Assembly (NCBI RefSeq): GCF_902806685.2
Contig: NC_048557.2
Coordinates: 7,622,666-7,686,665 of the forward strand
DNA length: 64,000 bases
From: Maniola hyperantus
Taxonomy: Eukaryota; Arthropoda; Insecta; Lepidoptera; Nymphalidae
Direction of reading: 5' to 3'
Part shown: piece by piece, positions 9,953-20,235 of the stretch
Layout of the letters: each line of letters opens with the position of its first letter
Position numbering within the stretch: position 1 is the stretch's first letter
Position numbers and translations under genes: made by a program
The notes under the pieces: model-generated
The model's database searches: none
What the model was told of the DNA's origin: nothing
Seen by the model: the letters and a program-made list of their open reading frames with translations, nothing else

Positions 9953-10168
9953 ATATATAAAATGAATAGGTGACTGACTGACTGATCTATCAACGCACAG
10001 CTCAAACTACTGGACGGATCGGGCGGAAATTTGGCATGCAGATAGCTTTTATGCCGTAGATGTCCGCTAAGAAAGGATTTTTGATAATTCGACCCGTAAG
10101 GGGGTAAAATATAGGGGTTTGAAAATTGTGTAGTCCATGCGGACGAAGTCGCGGGAATGAGCTAGTAA
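9953..10168 (-). repeat. Family B repeat
   Basis: Reverse unit from 'ggtgactgactgactgatc' through 'gctcaaactactggacgg' and 'gctaagaaaggatttttg' to 'gcgggaatgagctagt'. Confidence 0.75.
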
Positions 10169-10376
10169 TGTATATACAAACATATTTTTTTTATTATAAA
10201 AAATATATAGTAAAAAGCAAATAATGTCATTTCTCGTTCAAAGAGCTACATTGTAATAATATGGGCCTTTGAAAGTAGTTTCGATAACTGTAAAGTGTCG
10301 CTACTAGATGGCATTAAACAGTTGCTTCAGTACTGAGTTAACATACATATCACCAATTTCGTCACGGGCAGTAAGC

Positions 10377-10448
10377 GAGATCGTGGCCGAATGGTCAAGG
10401 CATCGGGCGCGAACCCAGAAGATGCAGGTTCGATTCCTGCCGGTCACG
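10377..10448 (+). tRNA. tRNA-like gene or tRNA-derived repeat head
   Basis: Box A 'tggccgaatgg' (10384) and a perfect box B 'ggttcgattcc' (10427) are followed by TTTTT at 10452. With acceptor 'gagatcg' against 'cggtcac' the fold has one A-A mismatch and one T-G pair. The anticodon stem has one mismatch and the loop has G instead of the universal T33, so the isotype (CGA, Ser-like, if aligned as tRNA-Ser) is doubtful. There is no long variable arm as tRNA-Ser needs. A diverged relative at 45930-46012 shares even the 3' flank. This favours a tRNA-derived retroelement or pseudogene over a working tRNA. Confidence 0.45.
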
Positions 10449-10483
10449 CAATTTTTGATATGTATTTAAAAAAAAATTTATAT

Positions 10484-10698
10484 ACAAACATTTGCACATA
10501 TCAATGTATTGAGCTACAGATACATTTATCACGGCGCCGTGTGAGCGCGGATGGGTGACCACGCATTCCGTCCGCAATCTATCTTCATCCCCGAACTCGG
10601 AACGCCCGTTGTTGCATCTCCATTGTCCATACGTGATGTATTGCCCGTTTTATTTGCTAACAGCATGCGGTGTCTTTTGTTTAGCGATTTGTTTCACG
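10484..10698 (+). repeat. 5S-rRNA-like block, copy 1
   Basis: Contains 'gcggatgggtgaccacg', matching the conserved internal control motif of eukaryotic 5S rRNA genes (usual form ggatgggtgacc). The remainder is not clear 5S sequence. Copy 2 at 11047-11260 is about 97% identical (about five substitutions and one base gap). The tRNA-like unit lies just upstream of this copy only. Confidence 0.6.
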
Positions 10699-10723
10699 TT
10701 GTTTAGGATCCGTTGTGAAATAA

Positions 10724-11039
10724 GGTGATACCTAGTGGTTAAGATGTCGGCCTTCTATTCAGGGAGTTGGGAGTTTGATCCCGGGCACGCACTTCTAGCT
10801 TTTCGGAGTTATTGTGCATTTTAAGCAATTAAAATATATCCCTCACTTTAACGGTGAAGGAAAACATCGTGAGAAAACATGCATGACTGAGAGTTCTCGA
10901 TAGTATTCTTGAAGATGTGTAAAGTCTGCCAATCCACATTTGGCCAGCGTGGTGAACTATGACCTAAATCTTTCTCATTCTAAGACCCCTGCTCAGTATA
11001 ATGGCCTGGCGATGGGTTAATTATGATGACAATGATGAA
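10724..11039 (+). mobile_element. SINE-1 copy, diverged
   Basis: Head 'gtgatacctagtggttaag', box B 'gtttgatcccgg', tail 'ttatgatgacaatgatgaa'. It shares 'attaaaatatatccct' and 'gagttctcgata' with the copy at 11266, marking the same sublineage. Confidence 0.75.
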
Positions 11040-11046
11040 TGTATAA

Positions 11047-11260
11047 ACAAACATGTTCACATATCAATGTATTGAGCTAAAGATACATTTATCACGGCGC
11101 CGTGTGAGCGCGGATGGGTGACCACGCATTCCGTCCGCAATCTATCTTCATCCCGAACTCGGAACGCCCGTTGTTGCATCTCCATTGTCCATACGTGATG
11201 TATTGCCCGTTTTATTTGCTAACAATATGCGGTGTCTTTTGTTTAGCGATTTGTTTCACG
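11047..11260 (+). repeat. 5S-rRNA-like block, copy 2
   Basis: Second copy of the block at 10484-10698, shift about 563 bp, with the same 'ggatgggtgacc' motif. Each block is followed by a SINE-1 copy, so the pair is probably a tandem duplication of block plus SINE. Confidence 0.6.
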
Positions 11261-11265
11261 CTTAG

Positions 11266-11470
11266 GGTGATAGCTTAGTGGTTTAATTAAACGTCGGATT
11301 CCTATTCGGGAGGTCGAGGTTTCGATCCCGGCTTCTTTAATGATCCTCTCACTTTTCGGAATTATTGTACATTTCAAGCAATTAAAATATATCCCTTGCT
11401 TAAACAGCGAAGGAAAAATCGTGAGAAAACCTGCATAAGTACCTGAAAGTTCTCGATAATGTTCTGCTTG
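11266..11470 (+). mobile_element. SINE-1 copy, 3' truncated
   Basis: Head 'gtgatagcttagtggttta', body to 'gttctcgataatgttctg'. The tail is absent. It is more diverged from the copy at 10724 than the two upstream 5S-like blocks are from each other. Confidence 0.7.
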
Positions 11471-11564
11471 GGTCAGTTACTCGCTCGTTTGAACGGATAT
11501 GCCGGCACGAGCATATTGTGTTTGTGCGTTTGGTTTATATTAAAGCCTGAAATGCGTCTAAACA

Positions 11565-11914
11565 CAGGGTGTAACCAAAACGCTAGCAAAAACAAAAACA
11601 GGTGATAGTATTGATGATTACTGATATGATACCACAAAAAAGAACGCGAAAAATATTTTTAAAAATCCTACATTTTGTAAAAGTTCACGACATATTGCAA
11701 ATACATACCTAAGTTGCATAACGAGGCCACTCGGAGTCAATGCCTTGTCGTAGGCGGGGCCATTGACCCGAGTTTTGCACGCTATACATTGCGAGTATGA
11801 AAAATACTAAATCACTAAAACTTCAAAATGAGGCAAATGGTTATTGGTACTGGATTGTGTTTAGGTAGTATAACAAAAACGCTAAGTTTTTGCTAGCGTT
11901 TTGGTTACATCCTG
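11565..11914. mobile_element. MITE with 29-bp terminal inverted repeats
   Basis: Left end 11565-11593 'cagggtgtaaccaaaacg' and right end 11886-11914 'cgttttggttacatcctg' are inverted repeats with one mismatch over 29 bp, both continuing into 'ctagcaaaaac'. The interior carries no coding sequence, so the element is non-autonomous, about 350 bp. Confidence 0.85.
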
Positions 11915-12536
11915 TATTATGCCAAGGCTCGAAATAAACGTAATAGTCGCAAATAAAACGATAAATAATAATCGATAGCCACCCTTAACACTGCTCGATT
12001 GGAATTTTACCAACTTATTTGAGCAACTGTCACTTTTTACAGAAGAAAAGCGGAATAAGTCCTAATCGCTATTTGTCCTCCATTTAGAGCTAAATGTGGG
12101 CGACATTAAATAAATAGCACACATCGTGTCGTTTAATACGAGTGTAATGTTAACGGCCGCCGATAGACGGATAGTCTCCGCGTAACGGCGGATTGAGTGA
12201 TCACCCTCCAATCTGACAAGTTAGTTCCCGTGATCGATGGTGCAGCGTGATATGCTCCCGACTCCTTATTGATTGACTTTAACATGCCCATGACTGTGTG
12301 TTTACTGTTTAGTGATAAACATCTCTAGATTACCACTACGACCGCACGAGGTTTCGATTGGCGAAAATATAAGTCCTTTGTATTCCATATCCCGTGGGAA
12401 TTTAGATAATAGGTACGGTATTTGGCAACTAGTCAAATCAGTAACTTTTTATCAAACATCAAAACGCGCACTTAGTATGCGATATTCTTCTATGAAATAC
12501 TGGAATGTGACGTCACATTATTATGACGTTTTTCCT
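11915..12536. other. Unique noncoding sequence
   Basis: 12100-12300 is richer in CpG ('taacggccgccgatagacgg') and matches nothing else in the window. No exon or repeat is recognised. Confidence 0.4.
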
Positions 12537-12715
12537 GTAGGGCGATTGTCTAAAACCTGCATCAATCATTATTACAATCTCAGTTGTTCTGATTGGCTGA
12601 ATTTGTGCCATTCTTATTGCAACAATGAATTGTAGCCAATAGTGAGCGAGCATTAACCAATCAGAGATGATTGCGATCGTGACATTGTAGCTGTCCAACA
12701 ACCGCGGTAGGGCCA
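12537..12715 (+). mobile_element. MITE (CAATCAG-type family)
   Basis: Left end 'gtagggcgattgtctaaaac' and right end 'ccgcggtagggc', with internal inverted 'ctgattggctgaat' and 'accaatcagagatgattg'. The same element in reverse is at 56440-56626, and a remnant is at 6285-6460. Confidence 0.65.
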
Positions 12716-12884
12716 CTGGTCTATATTATAAAGGGTAATCTGTGCAAAGTTTCAGGTTTCAGTTTGGACTGGAAATGAAATGAAATGAATTTATTTATTT
12801 CATGTAGGACCGCCTGTGCCACTTATGATACTATTTCAATACTCTATCACCGATTCGGAAAGCAGATTATTTATTTATACAGTA

Positions 12885-13078
12885 ACTAGTATATTCCCGC
12901 GACTTCATCCGCGTGGAATACACTTCAAAACCCTATTTTACCCAGGGTTAGAATTTTTTTAAAACTTTCATAGCGGATGTCTACGCCATAATAGCTAGCT
13001 GCATGCCAAATTCCGTCCGGTGTTTTAAGCTGTGCGTTGATAGACCAGTAACTCAGTCAGCCAGTCGGCTTGGCATTT
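12885..13078 (+). repeat. Family B repeat, diverged
   Basis: 'actagtatattcccgcgac', 'gcggatgtctacgcc', 'gcatgccaaattc', then 'gtaactcagtcagccagtcgg'. Confidence 0.65.
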
Positions 13079-13362
13079 TATACCTATATGTAATGGCGAT
13101 AATTAATTAGAAACCTTAAATCGATACTTTGCGTAAGTTTCAACGTATCGAGATTATATTGCAAATATTCGCTTATCATAATAATTTTACTATCGCATAG
13201 TTGGATAATGATTTGCGTTACTCGGATATTTTGTGAGGAATTTTGTGAGCTCGTCGCGAGATAATTAGTTTCATAAGTTTTCAAATACTTGCCATACTTA
13301 TACCTATTTAGTTAATAATTTATGGACTTCTACGAAGTTTGTTTTTCCATATAGGAAGGTAG

Positions 13363-13432
13363 GATCATCATCATGATCAACCCATCACCGGCTCCCTACA
13401 GAGGACGGGTCTCCTCTCAGAGTGAGAAGGAT
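13363..13432 (-). mobile_element. SINE-1 tail fragment
   Basis: Reverse tail 'atcatcatcatgatcaaccc' through 'cagaggacgggtctcctctc' to 'gagtgagaagg'. The 5' part is lost at the junction with the next element. Confidence 0.75.
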
Positions 13433-13850
13433 TGATGGATTGCGCGATCGTATTTGGCCCCGTAGCCCAGCCACCAGGCGATGCGTGGAACACCGTGGGG
13501 TTTTTAGTCGGTAAGAGTCCGACATAACCTCCGTGCCTCCCCGGGCGCGGTGGTATCCATGAGAATTTCCCCACGAAAAAAAGGATAGCCTTCCCGTGTG
13601 CCTGAGTGTTGCATGTCCCTTTTGGATACGTCCGAAACAGCAGCACTTGGGCTAATGACCTGGCAAGAGAGGGGTGTTCATTCGCTCGTTCCCGAGCAGA
13701 GGGAGCAGTGGACGTACTCATGGGATCAACCCCAGTAGGTAGGAGGCTCATAACCCCGGAACATGAGGATTGTATAGGTATGAGACTGTTCTAGGAGCGG
13801 AAGGCAAATCGGTCCACTCCTGACACTTAGGAGCGGGCCTACCTACATGT
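13433..13850 (-). repeat. Probable retroelement 3' region
   Basis: GC-rich relative to its surroundings, with 'cgggcgcggtggtatccat' and 'ggagcagtggacgtactcat'. An open frame of over 100 codons on the minus strand is low-complexity and lacks protein-domain features. I think it is untranslated sequence of a LINE or similar, but cannot name the family. Confidence 0.35.
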
Positions 13851-14144
13851 GTTCTTGTCGATAGTTGTAACAAAATGTATACTGACAAGTGAATTGAAGC
13901 ACAAACTGAAGCATATCGGTCTCTAAACGTTGCGAGCGGCGTCCGACGTCAATACAAAATGACAAGTTGCGTTCTCCAATACAGCGGAACGGCGGCAGAT
14001 AACGGATGTCACATGAAGCCACTTGGAACGGACAGTTTCGAACTAGCAAGTAGGAACACCACAGGAAAAGAATAAACGTTGCAACGTTTCGAAAAAATAC
14101 TTACTGTTGTGAAAAATATCTATTGTAAAGATCTCTTGGACATT

Positions 14145-14245
14145 TGACTAAGAAATGATTTTTGAAATTCAACCCCTAAGGGAGCAAAATACGGGTTTAA
14201 AATTTGTGTAGTCCACGCGAACGAAGTCGCGAGCATAAGGTAGTC
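14145..14245 (-). repeat. Family B fragment
   Basis: Reverse 5' part only: 'gatttttgaaattcaaccc', 'tgtgtagtccacgcgaac', 'gtcgcgagcataaggtagtc'. Confidence 0.7.
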
Positions 14246-14954
14246 AATGGCACCGATTCCGTTTTCTTTCTCTAAACTAAATGTAGATTATCTGCATCCT
14301 TTTCTTTTTAACAATGCTAAAAAGGGACAGAACATGAACTTTACATTTAAACACTCTAAATTTTAGTGCACTCTACAAATTTCAACAGTAGGAACGCGAT
14401 TGTGCGCTAAAATCACGGGTTTTACCATCTAAAAATTAAATTTAAAACTGTCAAACTGCGTCCTGTCCCTTTCATATTACATTAGTAAGAAGAGGATGCG
14501 AATACTCTAAAATTAGGTTGTGCTCAGAATCAGCACCATTGATAATATTATTATCAATGACTCGGGTGTCATCAGTGTGGGTAATATAAAGAGCCTTACC
14601 TCAATAATTCTTAATTCAGCAGTGAAATTTCACACAAATACCTTTCTATCTATCCACATCCTTGAAAGACAGCCTGAACGTAGTAAAGCTAAGTTCGCAT
14701 CCACAAACAGATCAAGAATTGAACGCTCGTGATCATAATTTATGCGGTGGAAACAAACCCATCGACAGATGCCGTCGTACTTGTAAACAATTCTCCAAGT
14801 TGGAGGTTTTGACCACTTTGACATGGAAATACAGTCGCCCGTACAAATGCAAATTACTGAATAATCTGTCTATTGAAACGAGAGCTCCGCTTGGTGTCTG
14901 TTCCTTTGTGCTGTGTTGTGTTCTGGTGTCTAGTTTTTAAACGACATATAAATA
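14246..14954. other. Unresolved; possible decayed MITE at the left
   Basis: 'ccgattccgttttctttctc' and 'taaactaaatgtagat' near 14253-14290 resemble the ends of the MITE at 57945-58115, but heavily decayed. From 14511 to 14954 several open frames of up to 92 codons overlap on both strands, none with recognisable protein. Confidence 0.35.
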
Positions 14955-15172
14955 ACTAGCTTATGCTCGCGACTTCGTCCGCGTGGACTACACAAATTTC
15001 AAAACCCTATTTCACCCCCTTAGGGGTTGAACTTTCAAAAATCCTTTCTTAGCGGATGCCTATGTCACAATAGCTATCAGCATTCTGCATGCCAAATTTC
15101 AGCGCGATCCGTCCAGTAGTTTGAGCTGTGCGTTGATAGTTCAGTCAGTCAGTCCTTTTATATATTTAGAAG
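14955..15172 (+). repeat. Family B repeat
   Basis: Well-preserved copy from 'actagcttatgctcgcgac' to 'cagtcagtcagtccttttat'. Confidence 0.8.
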
Positions 15173-15177
15173 AAGAA

Positions 15178-15393
15178 GACTAGCTGATGCCCACGACTGC
15201 GTCCGCGTGGAATTAGGTTTTTAAAAATCCCGTGGAAACTCTTGGATATTCCGGGAAAAGTAGCCTATGCCACTCTCCAGGTCTTTAACTATATCTATGT
15301 TTAAAACACGTCGATCGGTTGCTCCGCTGTGACGTGACTGAAGGACAAACCAACAAACAAATAGACTTTCGCATTTATAATATGAGTAGTGAT
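15178..15393 (-). repeat. Family A repeat
   Basis: Reverse unit from 'actagctgatgcccacgac' through 'aaaatcccgtggaaactctt' and 'cggttgctccgctgtgacg' to 'tttcgcatttataatatgag'. It directly follows a family B unit; the two start with related 'actagct(t/g)atgc' ends. Confidence 0.75.
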
Positions 15394-15769
15394 TACTAGT
15401 AAATAGATAAGTACTATACGATTTAGTGTAGAAACATGGGTCAGACTAAAGCTCTTATAGCTCCACTCTATATTAAACTCCTATTACCGTCCACTGAAAT
15501 ATGGTCGGATCGTAGTTAACTGATACATAGTTTACGTGATGAGTTCTCAACAAGTAATTCCATCAGAGTTTCGAACGGTCAGCGTAGTTAAGGCTCCATG
15601 TATCTGCGAACAAAACCTATTAAGTGGACTGAATCGGGGAAATTGCGCTCCACACACGCAGTCGTCTTGGTAATGAACAATTCATATTGCAATTGCAGTG
15701 GTTAAATCAGGGGTAGTTTCGCAACGAACGCGTTTAGCTTAGATTTTTTTATACTCTCTTTATTTGTAC
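15394..15769. other. Unresolved, with a short dispersed repeat
   Basis: 15551-15627 ('aagtaattccatcagagttt' to 'aaacctattaagtgg') is homologous to 19758-19836. The rest is unrecognised. Confidence 0.4.
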
Positions 15770-15823
15770 CACCACCCCCACTAATAAGACCACAGCGCTT
15801 ACCACTGCGCCAGGGAGGTCGTC
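15770..15823 (-). mobile_element. SINE-2 head fragment
   Basis: Reverse tRNA-like head 'aagaccacagcgcttaccac' with 'tgcgccagggaggtc'. The body is missing. Confidence 0.7.
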
Positions 15824-16071
15824 TCCTCTTTAGACTCCTCTTGATTCAAACCTTAAAAACTTTTCATCCATTTGCTCGCCTAATAATCTGCAGGATCTAT
15901 TAAATAGGATTTTATAGAAATATCGTGCATATTTTAAACCTCATAAAGAATTTAATAACGGGCACATAGTTTCAACGTTTCGATGATTAAAAATTCTTTT
16001 GATGTCCCGATAAATCGGTATAGAAATTTAGAGTTCAGTGATTATGAATTTATTTTGAGTAGGTATATAAT
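15824..16071. other. No recognisable feature
   Basis: Short AT-rich spacer between the SINE-2 head and the SINE-1 copy. Nothing identified. Confidence 0.4.
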
Positions 16072-16349
16072 CGCCTTCTAATCGGAGGTCGGGGGTTCGA
16101 TCCCGGGCACGCACCTTTAACTTTTCGGAGTTATGTGCGTTTTTTAAAGTAATTAAATTTAAAGGTGAAGGAAAACATCGTGAGAAAACCTGCATGCCTG
16201 AGAGTTTTCCATAATGTTCTCAAAGGTGTATGAAGTCTACCAATCCACACATGACCAGCGTGGTAGACTATGGCCAAACCCTTCTTACTCTGAGAGGAGA
16301 CCCGTGCTCTGTATTGAGCCAGCGGTGGGTTGATATTGATGATGATGAG
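16072..16349 (+). mobile_element. SINE-1, lacking the first head bases
   Basis: Starts inside the head at 'cgccttctaatcggaggtc' and runs to 'gatattgatgatgatgagg'. Otherwise it is close to the reference copy at 8913. Confidence 0.8.
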
Positions 16350-16350
16350 G

Positions 16351-16560
16351 TATTATTTTTACAAAACTTATCCAATCAGGAACCAAAGAACCCAAAAACT
16401 ATTGATCCGATCCCAGGACTGCTAGTATCCAGTCAGGGACAAATCCGAGATATCCCACACATTTTGTTTCTCAGAAAATAAGTAACATCTGATGGTCCTG
16501 GGATTTAGATCAATTGTTCTGGGTTCGTTGATTCCTGACTGGAAGTTTAGTAAAATAATA
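16351..16560. mobile_element. MITE with long imperfect inverted repeats
   Basis: Starts 'tattatttttacaaaactt' and ends 'aagtttagtaaaataata'. The arms of about 70 bp include 'caggaaccaaagaaccc' pairing with 'gggttcgttgattcctg'. It abuts the tail of the SINE-1 copy. Confidence 0.75.
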
Positions 16561-16569
16561 CTCCAGGTG

Positions 16570-16690
16570 ATATCTATAGAGCGCACTTTGACTTTGCTCA
16601 GACTTTTTGAGTTAAAACGAGACAGATTTATGTGAGAGATATACCTACATCTTCTCGTTTTAACTCTGGTCTCACCCTAAGATCGCAAGG
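16570..16690. mobile_element. Small MITE ('gttaaaacgagacag' family)
   Basis: 'gagttaaaacgagacagatt' is inverted as 'tctcgttttaactctgg' around 'tgtgagagatat'. The same structure is at 60363-60486. Confidence 0.65.
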
Positions 16691-16974
16691 TAAATACTAC
16701 CGCAGCGTTAAACACCTCGTCAAAAATTAACGAACTTACGAACGAGTATGAAGACTGTCCTTTTTGGTTTTAATAAGAAAGATATAGACCGTTACCGTAT
16801 AAGAAGTTTCGCCATAAAATTAGACGGAACCAGCGCGAGATGACTCAAACTTGTGAGGGCAATTTATTTTTATGAGGAAATATTGGGAGCAGTCACCACG
16901 TCGGCATACTTAATATTGAACACTTCATACTTTTTTGATAATATTTTTATTTTTTGTACCGTCTTTTTAAAGTT

Positions 16975-17135
16975 CAATAGCTCAACAGATAAAGGAGTGG
17001 ACTGAAAACCGAAAGGCCGACGCGACGGTTCAAACCTCGCCCGTTGCACTATTATTGTCGTACCTACTCCTAACACAAGCTTGACGTTTAGCTGGAGAGG
17101 AAAGGGGAATATAAGTTATTTAACATGGCTAATAT
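16975..17135 (+). mobile_element. SINE-3 copy
   Basis: tRNA-like head with box B 'ggttcaaacc', then 'cccgttgcactattattgtc', 'gtacctactcctaac' and 'aggaaaggggaatat'. The same order occurs at 62285-62415. The downstream 'attcctctttccccacc' and 'aagcttgtgt' (17168-17205) invert the element's end, forming a hairpin. Confidence 0.65.
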
Positions 17136-17613
17136 TCTTTAAAAAAAAAAAAGTGAAAACTAATATTCCTCTTTCCCCACCAATTAGGCATAAAGCTTGT
17201 GTTATAGAAGAAAGTGAAACATACACAAAATTAGGAATATAACTAAGTATTCCTATTTATACAGAGAATAGACTAGACTAGAGTTAAGTTTGCTCTTTTG
17301 TAAAGTTTTTTTAATATTATTAAATAAAATTTAAAAAACCCTACGGTCGTGGTAAGACCCGAATTTTTCATAAAAGTTAATCGTGAAAGTTTAAAACATC
17401 CTAAAAGCTGATATTAAAAACAATATTTCCCACTAAGTATATTAGACACTTCACTTTGCTAATAGTTGAGCTGAAAATGGTCCACGTATTGAAAGTTTTC
17501 TTTTTCAAATGTTCTAAAACTTTCCCCCTAAGCCTCTCCCGTCATTGAGTTCGGCTATGGAGGAGCAAACCTCGTAGATTCTTGTGCATTTCAATTAATA
17601 AGAATAGTTCTGA
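17136..17613. other. No recognisable gene
   Basis: After the hairpin partner of SINE-3 (to about 17205) the sequence is AT-rich and unrecognised. Confidence 0.4.
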
Positions 17614-17835
17614 CGACCTCCCTAGCGCAGTGGTAAGCACTGTGGTCTTATTAGTGGGAGGTCCCGGGTTCGATTCCTGGCAGGGGTTTGGAATTTTATA
17701 ATTTGTAATTTTCTGGTCTGGTCTGGTGGGAGGCTTCGGCCGTGGCTAGGGTACCACCCTACCGGCAAAGCCATGCCGTGATTTAGCATTTCGGTATGAT
17801 GCCGATTTCCGTACAGCGTGACGTTAATAATTAAT
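17614..17835 (+). mobile_element. SINE-2, 5' two-thirds
   Basis: Head 'gacctccctagcgcagtgg', box B 'ggttcgattcc', 'ctggtctggtctggtggg', 'ctaccggcaaagccatgcc'. The tail is replaced by other sequence after 'cgatttccgtacagcg'. Confidence 0.8.
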
Positions 17836-19394
17836 TATTTAAAAAATAAACTACCGCTATACAAAAAATCACGACATTTTATTACTACAGTCCAAGACCC
17901 TATTGACGAAAATCATGTCTGGTGAACTTCTACACCAGTACGTTTCGTCCATTTTGTTACAGTAGGTTGCACCTATTTTGCTGAACATTGCAACTCTTGC
18001 AGTGTGACAACTCTCTGTCTCCAGTATAGAAGTCAGGCATCGACTAGGAAACCCTCGCAAAACTTCGAGAATCTTCAAGCTCTTTATATTTTAAAATCGC
18101 GGCGTCGAAAACTTAACTCGATAGGGATTTGGCTCGACTTTTAAACTGCACTATCAAAATACTTATACATTACTTTTCATCTTTTTCTGCGTTGTATTCC
18201 TCATTGCTGATGGTCCTAACTCATTTCCATTAATCGCGTAATGTACATTGATTCATGATGATGATGATAAATTGACATTATACCAACACACTGTAAATGA
18301 AATAACACTGCTCGAAACTAAAAAGAATGCTAATGAAAAATTTTTACTTTTGTTAAAATATTGAGACACGGTCGGTCGCTAGAGGCACCGCTCGACAACC
18401 AGCGATACCTCGTTACGCCTCCCGCGCCCCATTATTATCTCCGCTCATAGTATCAGAAAAACGATACGTCGCTAGTTTTTTTAGATAGCTATGGAGGACT
18501 TTTATATCCGCGGACATTTAAGCGCCGTCCCACCCTACCCAGTTTAGAATTTCGCACAAACTTTAATTCCGGGATTAGATAAGTGGCCTATTATATAGTG
18601 GCAATCTATGGGTACACGAGTAGATGGGCGATCCCTACTATGGGCGCTGATATTTTTTACCTGCCTATATTATTTTCAAATAGTTTTGTTTGTCCAAAAT
18701 ATTTAGGTATGTTTGTGACGAAGGAGGAAGAGCGGGGACCCTGAGATGCCTACAGGTTTTTAAACCTTACTTCAGAGTTTTCGACACTATTGTAAAACGA
18801 CTCATATTTTGACATAAAATTTTCAAAAAAAATTCATATACTTAGGTAATTTTAGCATTTAAACTATCGTGATCTGGTTCTAATTACGTATTTATTCGGG
18901 CTACGACGTCTTAAAGGTAAACGTAAATAAAGCCGTAAGTAAAGCCGGTTTCTTTAACATTTTATAAATATAAATTTTATTTTAAATTTTTCAGTGAAAC
19001 TACTTATTTTGACGTAAAATTTTCATTTAATTTATTTCAGTTCAAATTTTACAATTAATTACGGCTTGGATATTTTTGGGCATTTTCAATCAGCTGTCAT
19101 GAACTAGTTTGGTTGTGCTTGCGGGCCGATCTTGGCCCACGCTATAGATAGTGTAATTCGAATTAAATATACCGTTTTCATATATTATATCAAAGACTGC
19201 GAGGTACATTCTTCAGATAACTGAAAGCTCAATTTGTTCCCGGGCTCGTGTGTCGTGCACGCGGGGTATGCAATATCGCGGGCGTATCGTCATTTCAGCT
19301 GTATCATAATACTACCATGTTATACTATTACATCAATGTTTAATACACGCGTCTTTGACTGTATGGAAATAAAGAAGAAGAGTGAGGGAACTCT
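17836..19394. other. No recognisable gene
   Basis: A 69-codon open frame on the minus strand (17869-18078) is unrecognised. A GAT tract (18256-18270) may be a lost SINE tail. 18355-18430 is richer in CpG. Otherwise AT-rich. Confidence 0.4.
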
Positions 19395-19505
19395 CGGTTG
19401 TAACGTATTTTTTTGCATGGATATAGTTAATGACCTGGAGAGTAACATAAAGTTACTTTTTCCCGGAAAACGGGATTTTTAAAAATTGAAATCCACGCAG
19501 ACATG
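19395..19505 (+). repeat. Family A 3' fragment
   Basis: 'catggatatagttaatgacc', 'tggagagtaacata', 'tttcccggaaaacggg', 'aaatccacgcagac': the right half of the unit only. Confidence 0.65.
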
Positions 19506-19714
19506 TAGTGCTGGGCATTACCTTTTAATATTATAAATAATTTATAGGAAACAAAATTAGATACGTACATTATATAAAACTTCGGAGAAAACCGCTTTCC
19601 TGATAGTTACCATAGAAAACTTTTAGTAACTCGTATCTCATAAAACACGCAGTTAACAGGCACTCAGTACAACAAGGCCGGCAGTAACTTCATCGATGCG
19701 TTGTTTATTAGGGA

Positions 19715-19836
19715 GAAGGGACGCCTGGAGAGGCGTCCCTACTTTACTACTACTTGGAGAAGTAATTCCATCAAACTTCTGAACGGCCAGTGCAGGGGTC
19801 TCATCGCATGAACAAAATTACAAAACCCATTAAGTA
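19715..19836. repeat. Hairpin and short dispersed repeat
   Basis: A perfect inverted repeat 'gggacgcc..ggcgtccc' sits at about 19719-19740. It is followed at 19758-19836 by a segment homologous to 15551-15627. No function is visible. Confidence 0.5.
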
Positions 19837-19998
19837 GAGATAATATACAGAATGCTGTAATATTATAATCCTCGACGCAATAGTAGTTGATACCGATGGT
19901 TGGTACAAAAAATATATTTCTTATTCATTTTTGAGGTACCGAGTAAAACAGGTCCCCCGTACTCGGTCACTTATGTGGTGAACTATCCATTCTGCGCA

Positions 19999-20207
19999 AT
20001 ACAAAAGGAAAAGCTGACTGACTGATCTATCAACGCACAGCTCAAACTACTAGACTGATCGAGCTGAAATTTGGCATGTAGAATAAGTAGATAGCTATTA
20101 TGACGTGGACGTCCGCTAAGAAAGAATTTTTGAAAATTCAACCCCTTGGTGGGAAAATAGAGGTTTGAAATTTGGTATAGTCACAAGTGGCGGGCATAAG
20201 CTAGTAG
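19999..20207 (-). repeat. Family B repeat
   Basis: Reverse unit from 'tgactgactgatctatcaac' to 'gcgggcataagctagtag'. Confidence 0.75.
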
Positions 20208-20235
20208 TAAATAAAATTAGTTGGTGTAGCCAACC

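Noticed and set aside
10395..10577. 60-codon minus-strand frame across the tRNA-like unit
   Set aside because: It is an antisense translation of the tRNA-like sequence and of the 5S-like block.
13377..13751. 124-codon minus-strand open frame
   Set aside because: It overlaps a SINE-1 tail and GC-rich retroelement-like sequence. It has no domain, and the opposite strand is open too.
19717..19742. Terminator-like hairpin 'gggacgcc..ggcgtccc'
   Set aside because: Rho-independent terminators are bacterial. No T run follows, and the context is an insect genome.
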